Source: Campylobacter concisus
GTDB taxonomy: Bacteria; Campylobacterota; Campylobacteria; Campylobacterales; Campylobacteraceae
Direction of reading: 5' to 3'
DNA: 64,000 bases
Assembly (NCBI GenBank): GCA_002092835.1
Contig: LVWL01000001.1
Span: forward strand, 1 to 64,000
A program made the position numbers and the translations under genes. Numbering within the stretch: the first letter of the stretch is position 1; the number at the start of each line of letters is the position of its first letter. Below are positions 46,825 to 55,484 of this stretch, piece by piece. Below the pieces are notes generated by a model. The model was not told the origin of the DNA. It ran no database searches and saw only the letters and a program-made list of their open reading frames with translations.

Positions 46825-48795
46825 ATGGGACAACACTTAAGGGAGCGAAACGGTATATATTACTACCGAGCCACACTTGCTCCAAGCATTAGAAAATTTT
46901 TTAACGAAAAGCGAGAAATTTGCTTCTCCACATCCACTAATCTCTTGGAAAAAGCCAGAAAAAGGGCTAAAATTCTAGACAACAATCTTTACTTGATAAA
47001 AAGGGCGGTTCACATGAATCTTGGTGATAGCATAATCCAATCTTTTGTAAATTCGTTTATGAAAGTAAAGCTTAGTAAGAGCATCAAAGAGCACTCTCTT
47101 CTTAATAAGAAGATGGATGTAGAATTTCTAAATGCGCTCAATGACTACTTTAAACAAAGTTTGATAGATGGCGGTCTGCCTCAAATTTTAATTAAGGATA
47201 TAAGTAATATCACTAACACTGCTGGCGCTCTTGGTAGCAAGAATAAAGAGAACATAGGGCAAACTCTTTTAGAGAAAAACATACTAACACTTAACTATCT
47301 TGTATCAAAGCTTGAGAAGAGCAGTGTGCTCTTTGATGACAAGCGTGAGCACTGTTTCCTTGAAGATGATTCTAGTGATAACTTAGCCAAACATGCCAAA
47401 CCTAGTTCGTTTGACGCTAAGGACATAGCTTCATTCCAAGAAAATATAAAAGAGCTTGAAGATAGCGGTTGTTTGCCTATTACGGATGGACAGCTTAAGG
47501 CTATGGCTCAGAGGATTAGCGAAACGGTTTATGCCATACTAGATCAAAAGTATGGCTCAACTTCAAATTTAAAGCTAGTAAGAACAAAGAATAGCCATAG
47601 AAGCATGGAAGATATCATATTGGATCCAAATCCACCAAAAAATATCAAGATAAAATTAGATGACGATAGTAGCTTTAGTATTTTTAATCCTAGCGCCCAA
47701 GTAACACAAGAGTATGAGATCAGGCAAGCATTGCAAGTGGCATCTGGCTCTAGCAATCAATTCTCAGCTTTAAATTTAGAAGATCAAAAGAGCTTAAAGG
47801 ATGCATTCGAGATATTTGAGACAAACACTAAAAGAGCTGACAAGTGGTCGCCAGATACGCAAAGACTAGTTACTGGCGTAAAAAAGCTCTTATTTTTATA
47901 CTTTAACGAAGATACGCCAGTTTATAGGATCACAAGAGATAACTTGCTTGAATTTAGAGATCTTCTTTATAAAATTCCAACTAAGCTAGCTCAAAAGAGC
48001 AGGTATAAAGATAAAAGTTTATCTCAGATACTTAAGCTAGGAGAAAATGACGATAAACTCTCTGAGCCTACTATCCAAAAATATATGATAAGGGTTATTC
48101 AGTTTTTTAACTACTGCTTTGATAGCGGCTATATAAGTAAAAGCATAACTGCAAAAATGAATGTCAAGATAGACATAGACCCTAGCGAAAGGGCAGTGCT
48201 TCCATACGAAGCATCAGAAGCTAGAAAGATCTTTGAGATAGTAACTAGTATCAAACAAAGTGGTAAATCACCAAGTTCAAGGATAGAGGCTAGTGAGCTC
48301 TACTACGTCACAATGATAGCTGCTTATAGTGGCATGAGGATAAAAGAGATCACACAGCTTCATAAGGAAGATATAGCTTTAAAAGATGGGATTTACTGCT
48401 TTAACATAAACACAAATGATGGTAAAACCACCAAGACCAAAAACAGCATTAGGTTTGTGCCTATTCATAGTAAGCTCATAGATCTAGGTCTGCTAGAATA
48501 TGTTAATAGCAAGAAAAGCGGAAATATATTTAAGGTAAGCAATAAGGACTTCTCTGAAATTTTTAGAAGCCAGATCCAAAGAAAGTTTATAGACAAAGAC
48601 TCTAAAAAGACCTTCTACTCTTTTAGGCACTACTTTATAGACTATCTAGTGCAACGCGAGGTAGAAGCTAACCTTATAGCCCAGATAGTAGGACATGAAA
48701 AGCAGTATAAAATTTTACTAAACACTTATGCCAAGCCTATTAATGCAAACACACTAAAGGCTAAAGTAGAGATGGTATCGTATGATAATGAGTAG
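46825..48795 (+). CDS. Tyrosine-type site-specific recombinase (integrase 2)
   Basis: A ~656-residue recombinase, paralogous to integrase 1 over its full length. The start at 46825 (MGQHLRERNGIYYYR) aligns with the other copy. Catalytic residues: Arg in AAYSGMRIKEITQL, His-x-x-Arg in YSFRHYFIDY, His in IVGHEKQY and Tyr in LLNTYA. The middle region differs more (SSNQFSALNLEDQKS and flanks). The same spacing from the tRNA-Met fragment as integrase 1 suggests both use the same tRNA gene. No 73-bp repeats follow it. Confidence 0.92.
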   Translation: MGQHLRERNGIYYYRATLAPSIRKFFNEKREICFSTSTNLLEKARKRAKILDNNLYLIKRAVHMNLGDSIIQSFVNSFMKVKLSKSIKEHSLLNKKMDVEFLNALNDYFKQSLIDGGLPQILIKDISNITNTAGALGSKNKENIGQTLLEKNILTLNYLVSKLEKSSVLFDDKREHCFLEDDSSDNLAKHAKPSSFDAKDIASFQENIKELEDSGCLPITDGQLKAMAQRISETVYAILDQKYGSTSNLKLVRTKNSHRSMEDIILDPNPPKNIKIKLDDDSSFSIFNPSAQVTQEYEIRQALQVASGSSNQFSALNLEDQKSLKDAFEIFETNTKRADKWSPDTQRLVTGVKKLLFLYFNEDTPVYRITRDNLLEFRDLLYKIPTKLAQKSRYKDKSLSQILKLGENDDKLSEPTIQKYMIRVIQFFNYCFDSGYISKSITAKMNVKIDIDPSERAVLPYEASEARKIFEIVTSIKQSGKSPSSRIEASELYYVTMIAAYSGMRIKEITQLHKEDIALKDGIYCFNINTNDGKTTKTKNSIRFVPIHSKLIDLGLLEYVNSKKSGNIFKVSNKDFSEIFRSQIQRKFIDKDSKKTFYSFRHYFIDYLVQREVEANLIAQIVGHEKQYKILLNTYAKPINANTLKAKVEMVSYDNE

Positions 48796-48877
48796 GGATA
48801 AATTTCAAAGCATAAACTTTTAAGACTATCTTTATATCTTATTTAGTATTATTTTAGGTATTAAATAAAGGATAAAA

Positions 48878-49129
48878 ATGCAAACTATACAAGCAAATTT
48901 TACAGCTAGCATAAGTGAGCTAAAAAAGTCTCCAGCTCAAATTTTAAAACAAGCTGGAGATAATGTCGTAGCTATACTAAACCACAATGTCCCTAGTGCC
49001 TATCTAGTACCCAGCTCTGTCTATGAAAAAATGGCAGAGATAATAGAAGAGTATCATCTAAGTAAAGCAGTAGATGCTGCTCTAGCAAGTGGTGAAAAAC
49101 CAGTAAAAGTAAGCTTAGATGAGCTATGA
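48878..49129 (+). CDS. relB: RelB/YefM-type antitoxin
   Basis: An 83-residue Phd/YefM-like antitoxin: N-terminal DNA-binding part (FTASISELKKSPAQILKQAG, VAILNHNVPSAYLVP) and a charged C-terminal arm that would wrap the toxin. Overlaps the toxin gene by 11 bp. Likely represses its own promoter. It stabilises the mobile region. Confidence 0.88.
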   Translation: MQTIQANFTASISELKKSPAQILKQAGDNVVAILNHNVPSAYLVPSSVYEKMAEIIEEYHLSKAVDAALASGEKPVKVSLDEL

Positions 49130-49406
49130 GTTAGAGTTCTTACCAGGCGCTTTAAAAGAGTGGCAAAAGCTAGACAATAGCATAAAAGTGCAGTTTAAAA
49201 AGAAGCTAAGTGAGCGTCTAGAAAACCCAAAGGTTGCCAAGGACAAGCTACGAGGCTACGAATATGTCTATAAGATCAAGTTAAGAGATGTCGGCTACCG
49301 CTTGGCATATCAGGTAAAAGATAGTGAGATAGTAGTGTTAGTGCTAGTTGTCGGCAAAAGAGAGAACAACGAAGTATACGAGATGCTAAAGGATAAATTT
49401 AACTAA
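49119..49406 (+). CDS. relE: RelE-family mRNA interferase toxin
   Basis: A 95-residue RelE/ParE-superfamily toxin: YELEFLPGALKEWQKLDNSI, LRGYEYVYKIKLRDVGYRLA (catalytic Arg region) and VLVLVVGKRENNEVYEML. Cleaves mRNA on the ribosome in characterised relatives. Paired with the antitoxin by overlap. Length and motifs are intact. Confidence 0.9.
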   Translation: MSYELEFLPGALKEWQKLDNSIKVQFKKKLSERLENPKVAKDKLRGYEYVYKIKLRDVGYRLAYQVKDSEIVVLVLVVGKRENNEVYEMLKDKFN

Positions 49407-49438
49407 GCATAAAGCTAGACTTTAGTTATCTGTGATTT

Positions 49439-49465
49439 GCTAGTAACTAATTTTATGTTATTAGC
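49439..49465 (+). terminator. Hairpin after relE
   Basis: GCTAGTAAC and GTTATTAGC form a 9-bp stem (one G-T pair) with a 9-nt loop, 33 bp after the toxin stop. The following U-run is weak. Confidence 0.4.
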
Positions 49466-49634
49466 TTGTCCTATCTAAAGTGCTCTTTTATGATGAGCAT
49501 AACCCCTATATTTTTATTATTTTATTTTCTTAATTTCATACTAGACTAAATTTTTAAGAGAAAATCCAGAAGCTACAAAAATTATATTATATATTTCATA
49601 GTATTTTTAAAAAACACGCATTTTAGCGGCCTGA

Positions 49635-49661
49635 AGCCTACCGAATTCCTTGTTTTAGGCT
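49635..49661. other. Possible transfer origin upstream of mobC
   Basis: In the 366-bp gap between relE and mobC, AGCCTA and TAGGCT form an inverted repeat with a 15-nt spacer containing CCGAATTCC. ColE1-type plasmids place oriT just upstream of mobC. No nic consensus could be verified by eye. The rest of the gap is AT-rich with no gene. Confidence 0.3.
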
Positions 49662-49772
49662 GTGAAATTTTATAAAATAACCTTAAAAGATATTTAAAGA
49701 GCAAGTCTGACAAAAATTTTTATGGCATAGGATTTTTTGAGTGGCTTCTTCTTAGATTGGGAGTAAATTTAC

Positions 49773-50114
49773 GTGAGTTCTGAAAAGATAAAAAAACGCA
49801 AGGTAACCAAAGTCATAACTAAAAGACTTAGGCTAAGTAATGCAGAATGGTTGGTGATTAATAATAAATTACAAGAAAGTGGCCTAACTTTCTCAAAATT
49901 TGCCCTAAGAGCTATGTTGTCTAAGCAGATTTATGCACCAATTATAAGGGAACTTCTAATTGAGCTATCTAGACAAGGACAAAACATAAACCAAATAGCC
50001 ACCAAATTAAATAGTGGGCAAAGCCTAGATAGAGTTGGTATTGAGATCATAGCCGACGATAATAAGATCTTACATAAAATTTATGAAATATTGGGTAAAA
50101 AATATGTTTCTTGA
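49773..50114 (+). CDS. mobC: MobC-like mobilisation accessory protein
   Basis: A 113-residue ribbon-helix-helix type protein: VITKRLRLSNAEWLVINNKL, then ELSRQGQNINQIATKLNSG, the MobC family signature. Starts with GTG 49773 behind GGGAG. Binds oriT and helps the relaxase melt DNA in ColE1-type systems. The mobA start lies 36 bp downstream of its stop or overlaps it if an upstream Met is used. Confidence 0.88.
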   Translation: MSSEKIKKRKVTKVITKRLRLSNAEWLVINNKLQESGLTFSKFALRAMLSKQIYAPIIRELLIELSRQGQNINQIATKLNSGQSLDRVGIEIIADDNKILHKIYEILGKKYVS

Positions 50115-50149
50115 TTCGCCTTGTATCAATACAAATAAAGGCACTAGTG

Positions 50150-51742
50150 ATGCTAGTTAAATTTCTTCGTACTTATACTGGTGGTGGCCTTGGGAGCATA
50201 AATTATCTTTTAAATGAGAGAAAAGCTGCTGGAACAGCAAGAGTTATAAAAGGTGATGAAAATTTAACTAGAGCTATTATAAAAGGCATCACCTATAAAC
50301 AAAAGACCTGTTTTGGTGTTTTATCATTTGAAGAGAGGCATGACTTTTTAACTGAAGAGCAAAAACTAAAAATTATTAAGGATTTTGAATATGCTCTTTT
50401 GGGTGAATATATGCTTGAACGTACAAATGTATTATGGGTAGAACACTCAGACAAGGATGGACGGCTTGAGTTAAATTTCCTTATCCCTAAGATAGATCTT
50501 GAAACAGACAGGTCATTTAATCCTTATTTTGCCAAATATGATCAAACGAGAATAGATCTAATCAAAAAGATCATTAACGATGAGTATGGACTATCAAGTC
50601 CAGATGATCCAGCAAAAGAGCAAACTATATTGTCTAGCAAGAAAAACATCAATCATTATAAAAATTTAGAAGAGCTAGACCAAAAGTTGCACGATCTGGT
50701 TAAGCAAGGCTATATTAAAAATAGAGACCACATGATTGAACTTCTTAAACAAAATGGTATCGAAATAACCAGGATCAACAAAAAAGGCATAACGATCATA
50801 CTGCCTACTAAAAAAACAAAAAATCGTCTAAAAGGAGGAATATACGATGCAGACTTCACCAGTGCTCAAAGACTTGGAGAACTCAGCCAAAGCTCAAGCA
50901 GAAGAATTAGAGAATTCCATGATAGAAATACACAAGCAGAGTGCAGAGAAAATAGGCGAAAACTTGAGGAGCTTATTGCTAAAAGAGATAGATTTAATCA
51001 AGAAAGATATGTCGAAAGAACTTCAAAAAACAATATCCTTGCATCACAAGGACAGATCGGTGATAATCTCGCTATCAGCGGCTACCGCACTAATTTTGGG
51101 AATAGCAATTGGCTGGGTAGTGCACGCAATGATATTAAAGGAAGAAGTAGCTTGGACGATACCAAAACAATGGAGATACAGCCAACCTACTGCGGACAAG
51201 ACCCAGAGGGAGTATTACATATCGATTCCAAAAGACAAAGAGATAATAGAGAACGAGAGCAGGAAATTTATATTAATGAAAATGGAGTAGAGGATGACAG
51301 CATTAGAGAAAGCATTGCTAGAAGAGAACGAGCGCTTGACGAAGACGATCGAAGACGAAAGGAGCAAGCACGAATTAGAAACAATGAATTTGCAACAAGA
51401 CTGCGAGAAGAAGCTCGCGATATTACAGACAAATGTGACAGAGCTAACAAAGAAAGTCAAGAGCTTGAACAAAGATTGCAACGACGCCTTAACGGAATCT
51501 TTGCAGCAACAAAGAGATATGTACGAGAGTTCAATATCTTGCTTGGAAGAAAAATTAGAAAATTTAGAAGAAAAATTCCAAAATTTGAGAGAAGAATACG
51601 AGAGCTTACAGATAGAGCACAAGATGCTACAAGAATATGTAGAGAATTTATAGAGGAGCGTGAATACTCCCAAAAAGCCAGCATATATCACCATGTGGGT
51701 GATGTATGCAAGGAAAAAACTCAAAGTCTAGATATGTTTTAA
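50150..51742 (+). CDS. mobA: ColE1-type relaxase MobA (MOBHEN)
   Basis: A ~530-residue relaxase. The start at 50150 (MLVKFLRTYTGGGLGSINYLL) is supported by AAAGG upstream and by similarity to the ColE1 MbeA start. The diagnostic HEN signature is present: LWVEHSDKDGRLELNF, with His, Glu and Asn in place of the usual three-His motif. The C-terminal third is extremely Arg/Glu-rich because it is read in another frame over mobB and mobD. Nicks oriT for mobilisation by a helper conjugation system. Confidence 0.9.
   Translation: MLVKFLRTYTGGGLGSINYLLNERKAAGTARVIKGDENLTRAIIKGITYKQKTCFGVLSFEERHDFLTEEQKLKIIKDFEYALLGEYMLERTNVLWVEHSDKDGRLELNFLIPKIDLETDRSFNPYFAKYDQTRIDLIKKIINDEYGLSSPDDPAKEQTILSSKKNINHYKNLEELDQKLHDLVKQGYIKNRDHMIELLKQNGIEITRINKKGITIILPTKKTKNRLKGGIYDADFTSAQRLGELSQSSSRRIREFHDRNTQAECRENRRKLEELIAKRDRFNQERYVERTSKNNILASQGQIGDNLAISGYRTNFGNSNWLGSARNDIKGRSSLDDTKTMEIQPTYCGQDPEGVLHIDSKRQRDNREREQEIYINENGVEDDSIRESIARRERALDEDDRRRKEQARIRNNEFATRLREEARDITDKCDRANKESQELEQRLQRRLNGIFAATKRYVREFNILLGRKIRKFRRKIPKFERRIRELTDRAQDATRICREFIEEREYSQKASIYHHVGDVCKEKTQSLDMF
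50847..51290 (+). CDS. mobB: MobB-like membrane-associated mobilisation protein nested in mobA
   Basis: A 147-residue frame entirely inside mobA, with a near-perfect ribosome site (AAAGGAGGAATATACG before ATG). The N-terminus is helical and amphipathic (VLKDLENSAKAQAEELENSM), followed by one clear membrane segment (VIISLSAATALILGIAIGWV). This is the arrangement of ColE1 mbeB inside mbeA. Its product tethers the relaxosome to the membrane in ColE1. Such a clean membrane helix and ribosome site are not expected by chance. Confidence 0.85.
   Translation: MQTSPVLKDLENSAKAQAEELENSMIEIHKQSAEKIGENLRSLLLKEIDLIKKDMSKELQKTISLHHKDRSVIISLSAATALILGIAIGWVVHAMILKEEVAWTIPKQWRYSQPTADKTQREYYISIPKDKEIIENESRKFILMKME
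51294..51653 (+). CDS. mobD: MobD-like coiled-coil mobilisation protein nested in mobA
   Basis: A 119-residue frame inside mobA, starting 1-2 codons after the mobB stop (GAG TAG AGG ATG), so translation is coupled. It is an almost continuous coiled coil (ALLEENERLTKTIEDERSK through EYESLQIEHKMLQEYVENL). ColE1 mbeD occupies the same nested place. Role in entry exclusion or relaxosome assembly is inferred from ColE1. Confidence 0.8.
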   Translation: MTALEKALLEENERLTKTIEDERSKHELETMNLQQDCEKKLAILQTNVTELTKKVKSLNKDCNDALTESLQQQRDMYESSISCLEEKLENLEEKFQNLREEYESLQIEHKMLQEYVENL

Positions 51743-52255
51743 ACGTAGAGACTCTACTAAGTTTATTACATAATCATCTCATTTATTACTTCCAAACATT
51801 ATTTGTTACGTTGCCATTTTAAAAATATACTAAAATATATTTTGTAGATCATAAAAAATAATTTAGTCTAATTATTTTTGTTCTTATGGCTGCCTTTAAT
51901 CAACTTAAGCTTTTATTAAAAAAGCCTATCTTGCATGGCCACTTTAATAAAGAAAATATTTTTTAAGCGTGGGTCAAGGGAGCGGCAAGCTATCCTTGCG
52001 AGCCTCTATGGAGATGCAAATGGTAACATTTTGTAGCTACATAGAGTATGCTCGCCCTAATATCTGAATTGAATTTTGGCGCATACTGGAATTAAATCAG
52101 TCCCACCAAAGAATGACTTAGTAAAAGTAAATTTTTGTAATTTTTGTGATTGGCATATTTGTCACTTGTTTATTTTGACTGATAAATTTGGATAGTCAAT
52201 TATTTTATGGTTACTTTAATTAAAACTTAAAAAGCAAGAAGCTAGGAGGCAAACC
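51743..52255 (+). other. Gap after mobA with a strong branched hairpin (51998-52055)
   Basis: No gene is supported in this 513-bp gap. GCGAGC-CTCTATG (51998-52010) pairs with CATAGAG-(TAT)-GCTCGC (52040-52055) as a 13-bp stem with a 3-nt bulge. Just before it lies GCAAG/CTTGC, and AGGG/CCCT could close the whole as a branched fold. It could be a small RNA, an oriT or an attachment structure. Confidence 0.4.
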
Positions 52256-52381
52256 ACGAATGATATTAGCATCTTAAGCACCAATATAAATTCATACACT
52301 AAGCAACAGCACAAACAAGGCAGGTCTGCAAATTTTAGTGATATTTTTAACCAAAAGACCAAAGAAAAGATTAGCGAGCCA
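52256..52381 (+). pseudogene. 5' part of a putative secreted-protein gene split by the Tn4451-like element
   Basis: After AGGAGGCAAACC the frame reads (ACG) NDISILSTNINSYTKQQ, KQGRSANFSDIFNQKTKEK, ISEP and then meets the element. The same frame resumes after the element at 60068 with AKFTYTIPSQNSLVS. The codon at the ideal start distance is ACG (52256-52258), not ATG, so the start itself may be mutated. Confidence 0.7.
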
Positions 52382-52408
52382 AACCTGTAACAACTTGTCA
52401 AGGACTTT

Positions 52409-52582
52409 CTAATCATTTTTATCATTTTTTTGATGTTTTTCACTCTCAATTTCTCTAAGCATTATGCGTTTCAATTTGTCTTGCATTGTTTCAGTAGTAT
52501 TTTTATTAAAATGTACAACAACTTCATAGGTAGTTTTTCCAATCTTCTTTATTGTTTTTGTTTCTGTATTATTTTTTTGCAT
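52409..52582 (-). CDS. tnpW: TnpW-like transposon protein
   Basis: A 57-residue protein, MQKNNTETKTIKKIGKTTYE then VVVHFNKNTTETMQDKLKR, the signature of the transposon-encoded TnpW family of Tn4451 elements. Function is unknown. It sits 28 bp inside the left end. Start ATG 52582 follows AAGGAATGAT. Confidence 0.85.
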   Translation of the reverse strand: MQKNNTETKTIKKIGKTTYEVVVHFNKNTTETMQDKLKRIMLREIESEKHQKNDKND

Positions 52583-52644
52583 ATCATCATTCCTTTTCTT
52601 GCAATTAAAAAGCGATTAGAATTTTTTTACTTTTCCAATCGCTC

Positions 52645-53479
52645 TCATTCATCTATTAAGTTTTGTGCTTTCTTCAGCTTTTCTTTGCTCTGTATTTTTC
52701 TTCTATCAAGTCCCGTTATCCTAAGAGGTAAACACATCTCGATTATCCTTGAATAAATCCTGCCAAGCATTATATCTTCCTGTTCTTTTTCTATATCTTT
52801 GAAATTAAGGTTAGTAGTTATAATGGTTGGTCTTGCCTTTAGGTATCTTGCATTGATTACATTGTAAATTTGCTCTAAGGCATATTCTGTATTTCTCTCT
52901 ATTCCAAAATCATCAAGAATTAGTAGGGTAGGGCTTGTTATCTATTCGATATATTCGTTTCTATCAAGATTAAAGCCGCCTTTTTGTAAGTCGTTTAATA
53001 TCTGTGCAAAGTTCCTCATTTTTACTGTATGGCTATATTCTGTAATTATAGCGTTGGCAATAGCACAAGCTACATAGGTCTTGCCACTTCCTACATTTCC
53101 GTAAAGTAACAGTCCAACATTATCTTTTCTCATTTCTTCAAAATGTTTTACATAGTTCTTTGCTTTTTTGATGATTTCCTTATCTGTATCTTCATCGGCA
53201 TTTTTAAAGGTGTAGGCTATTTGATTTTTGGATATAAAGCAGCTTTGTCTCAACCTATCTTGTTTTAACAGTTTTTTCTTGTTCAGCTCTATCTCTATCA
53301 CATTTACAAGCCGTTCTGATAATCATAGGCTTATCCAACATCGGAATTACCTTACCGTCTATTCTTTCATTACAAATCTTGCAATAGATATGTCCGTCTT
53401 CTTCATAGTGAGTATCTTTGTTGTAGATAAAATCTGTCCCTTGAATTTTTGTAGTAATCATATTTTCTTTATCATTCAT
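52645..53479 (-). pseudogene. DnaC/IstB-like ATPase, frameshift and nonsense codon
   Basis: Helicase-loader type AAA+ protein. Parts: zinc-ribbon-like start (IYCKICNERIDGK, IIRTACKCD), LRQSCFISKNQIAYTFKNAD, Walker A (LLYGNVGSGKT), LLILDDFGIERNTEYALEQI (Walker B), RPTIITTNLNF and GLDRRKIQSKEKL. Two lesions: an A6 run near 53290 where five A would keep the frame, and a TAG at 52942-52944 where relatives would have Gln (EYIEQITSPTLL). Intact length would be ~277 residues. Confidence 0.85.
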
Positions 53480-53589
53480 AATTTTAGTCTCCTTTTCTAC
53501 ATCAGGCTCTATAATGCGTTTTTAAGGCTTATTTTTATCTTAACCATAGTCTGACACCTCTTTTATGATTAAACCCTTAAAAACACCTT

Positions 53590-54253
53590 TTATAGGCTGT
53601 CGCTGTCTTCATAGTTGGTTGAATAGGTTCTATGGCTTTTATTTTGATTATTTTTCTGTGATAGCTTTTCTTTATCCTGTTCATACCAATTCATACCAAT
53701 TAAGGATTGTTACATAGTGGTCTTTGTAGTCTGTGCCTTTACTTTTGATATATCTTAATAGCTTTTCAGTCATTGTATCTGTATGACCTTTCAGCCTATC
53801 TTTTAGATTTTGGTATTTTTCATCGGTTAAATGAATATTTTGATACTCTCCATAAAGGGACACTGGGGCAACCTGTTCTATTCTCCTCTTATCTAATCTA
53901 CCCTTAACTATACTATGCGGACAAACGGTTGACACTTGGTTGTCATTTGGTATACCAAGATTTTCAACCTTGATATATGCTCCATTTTCCGTTTGCGTTA
54001 TACTTTGCTTTTCTTCAAGATACATCGTTTCTTTTCGTCTGTCATTTCTGATGTAGTTATTTATCTTCCAATAGGTAATGACTATAACCCCTCTTTAAAA
54101 GACAATTACAAAACCTTTTGTAATTAGAATCTTTAAGTCATCATCATCTGCCCTCATAGATAGATGAAAATACAGGCATTGGCTACTTAATGGCATATCC
54201 AAAAATAAGTCGCTATCCACTATCTTTATTGAAAACATCCTTTTATCTGCCAT
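53590..54253 (-). pseudogene. Phage replisome organiser / replication initiator, multiply broken
   Basis: Starts MADKRMFSIKIVDSDLFLDM, PLSSQCLYFHLSMRADDDD: the replisome-organiser N-terminal domain. About 18 residues appear deleted between GATGATGA repeats right after RADDD. A TAA interrupts FVIVF, then YWKINNYIRNDRRKETMYLE continues in frame, and the conserved tail LKDRLKGHTDTMTEKLLRYI, DYKDHYVTILNWYE follows. A 10-bp tandem duplication (TCATACCAAT at 53681 and 53691) then shifts the frame before the ending KSHRTYSTNYEDSDSL. Non-functional. Confidence 0.8.
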
Positions 54254-54734
54254 TTTTCTCTCCTATCTTTTGTTATGAAAATGTAGCAACAAATCGTTAC
54301 TCCTTTTATCTTTTAAGGAAGTCGTGTTTCACTACCCCCTTTGATTAGTACTGTCTTTGATTTAGGTACACTCCCATTTTGGGAATGTGGCATTTGTCAT
54401 CTTCTTATTTTTCTTTTGTTGTTTTAGATGTCGGTCTTAAAAATACTTTTGCTTTTCTATAAACTGAATGAGCGTTTTGAAACGGTACAATAGAAAAAGC
54501 CGACTATACTTTTAACTTTTGTTGTTTCAGTATGTCGGCTTAATGTAAGCTATCTGTTTCAAATTTTTATTGTCAAGGGTGAGCGATAGTGAATGCGCTT
54601 TACCCTTGATGATAAAAAAGCGAATGAATTATATTCAGTTGTCTTTTGCCTTTAATACGGAAAAATGCTTCGGCTTTTTTCTTTGCTCCCCGCAAGGGTA
54701 AAAGCACCGCAGGTCGCAAGGACACCTAAAGGGT
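54254..54734. other. Non-coding 481 bp with a bulged hairpin
   Basis: No gene supported. AAGCCGAC-T-ATAC (from 54497) pairs with GTATGTCGGCTT (to 54541) as a 12-bp stem with one bulge; the loop is T-rich. It may terminate or attenuate the replication gene transcript region. Confidence 0.35.
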
Positions 54735-54778
54735 GTATAATTGCGCCCTTAGAAAATCTAAGGGAATTACAATTATAC
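54735..54778. other. Candidate transfer origin (nested inverted repeats)
   Basis: GTATAATTG (54735-54743) pairs with CAATTATAC (54770-54778), and inside it CCCTTAGA pairs with TCTAAGGG around AAA. This GCGCCCTTAG...CTAAGGG pattern beside DUF3847 resembles sequences found before Mob genes in Clostridial mobilisable elements. The relaxase gene itself is missing here. Confidence 0.4.
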
Positions 54779-54794
54779 TATGTCCTTGCGTTTC

Positions 54795-55056
54795 TTAGTC
54801 TTTTTGAAATGCTCTTTGCAAAATAGCCTTTATTTCTTCATTACTTTTCTCGCTTGCTCCCTCAATTAAACTTTCTAAGATTGCTCCTCGCTCTATCAAT
54901 CTATGGTTTCGCTTTTTTCTTTCTTCAAGGCTCGTTTGCTTTCTGATTTTCTTTTCCTGATTTTTAAGCTGAGATAGTTTCTTTTCATATTTTTTTTCTT
55001 CTTACTTGCTTTCAATCTTTTCTTTTACTTTTTCTAATTCTGTTTTTATTGTCCAT
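54795..55056 (-). pseudogene. DUF3847 protein, frameshift and nonsense codon
   Basis: From ATG 55056 (AAAGGAGATG site) one shifted base leads into ELEKVKEKIES, a TAA at 55002-55004, then KKYEKKLSQLKNQEKK, RKQTSLEERKKRNHRLIERG and ESLIEGASEKSNEEIKAIL. The ERKKRNHRLIERGAILES block is the DUF3847 signature, a small protein coded next to mobilisation genes in Firmicutes elements. Function unknown. Confidence 0.75.
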
Positions 55057-55091
55057 AAATTTCATCTCCTTTCAAGTTTTTTTCATAAGAA

Positions 55092-55123
55092 AAGACGATA
55101 GATGTTTTACTTTCTATCGTCTT
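55092..55123 (-). terminator. Perfect 11-bp hairpin terminator
   Basis: AAGACGATAGA and TCTATCGTCTT form a perfect stem with a 10-nt loop; on the minus strand TTTTCTTATG follows. Lies between the small membrane gene and DUF3847. Confidence 0.7.
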
Positions 55124-55161
55124 GAATCTGTATTATTCAGCTCGACAAACTGAAATTTGAC

Positions 55162-55441
55162 TTACTTCTTGTATTTCTCAACGATTATGCCTGCTACAAT
55201 ACCTACAATAAATCCCGCCGTAGTAACAGCCGAAAACTTAAACTTACCCCAAAGAGAAGGAAGCGCAGAAATCGCAAGTGCATACCAAAACAGATTACTA
55301 CTGAGCAACCAACCATATAAATAACTATGCTCACCAGTTGGAATATTAGTAAATAGCCAACCAATCAAGTTGCTCTCACCAATATATCACCAGATATACA
55401 GCTATGTATCCCAATGTTATATAAACATTTTTCTTTCTCAA
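55162..55441 (-). pseudogene. Small membrane protein, frameshifted
   Basis: Two frames together give KKNVYITLGYIAVYLVIYW (first helix) and then LIGWLFTNIPTGEHSYLYGW, LFWYALAISALPSLWG and FSAVTTAGFIVGIVAGIIVE. The shift lies near 55370. I recognise no functional family; it looks like a short three-helix Firmicutes membrane protein. The 68-residue second part could start at a TTG. Confidence 0.5.
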
Positions 55442-55484
55442 GTATAATCACAATCCTTTGTCAAACGGGAATTTTATTCTCCTG

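Noticed and set aside
51215-51724. 169-codon minus-strand frame in the mobilisation region
   Set aside because: Antisense image of mobA/mobD; Ser/Leu/Phe-rich because it opposes a coiled coil; no ribosome site.
52216-52449. Minus-strand 77-codon frame across the left element boundary
   Set aside because: Spans the junction between Campylobacter DNA and the element and is antisense to the split gene; cannot be an ancestral gene.
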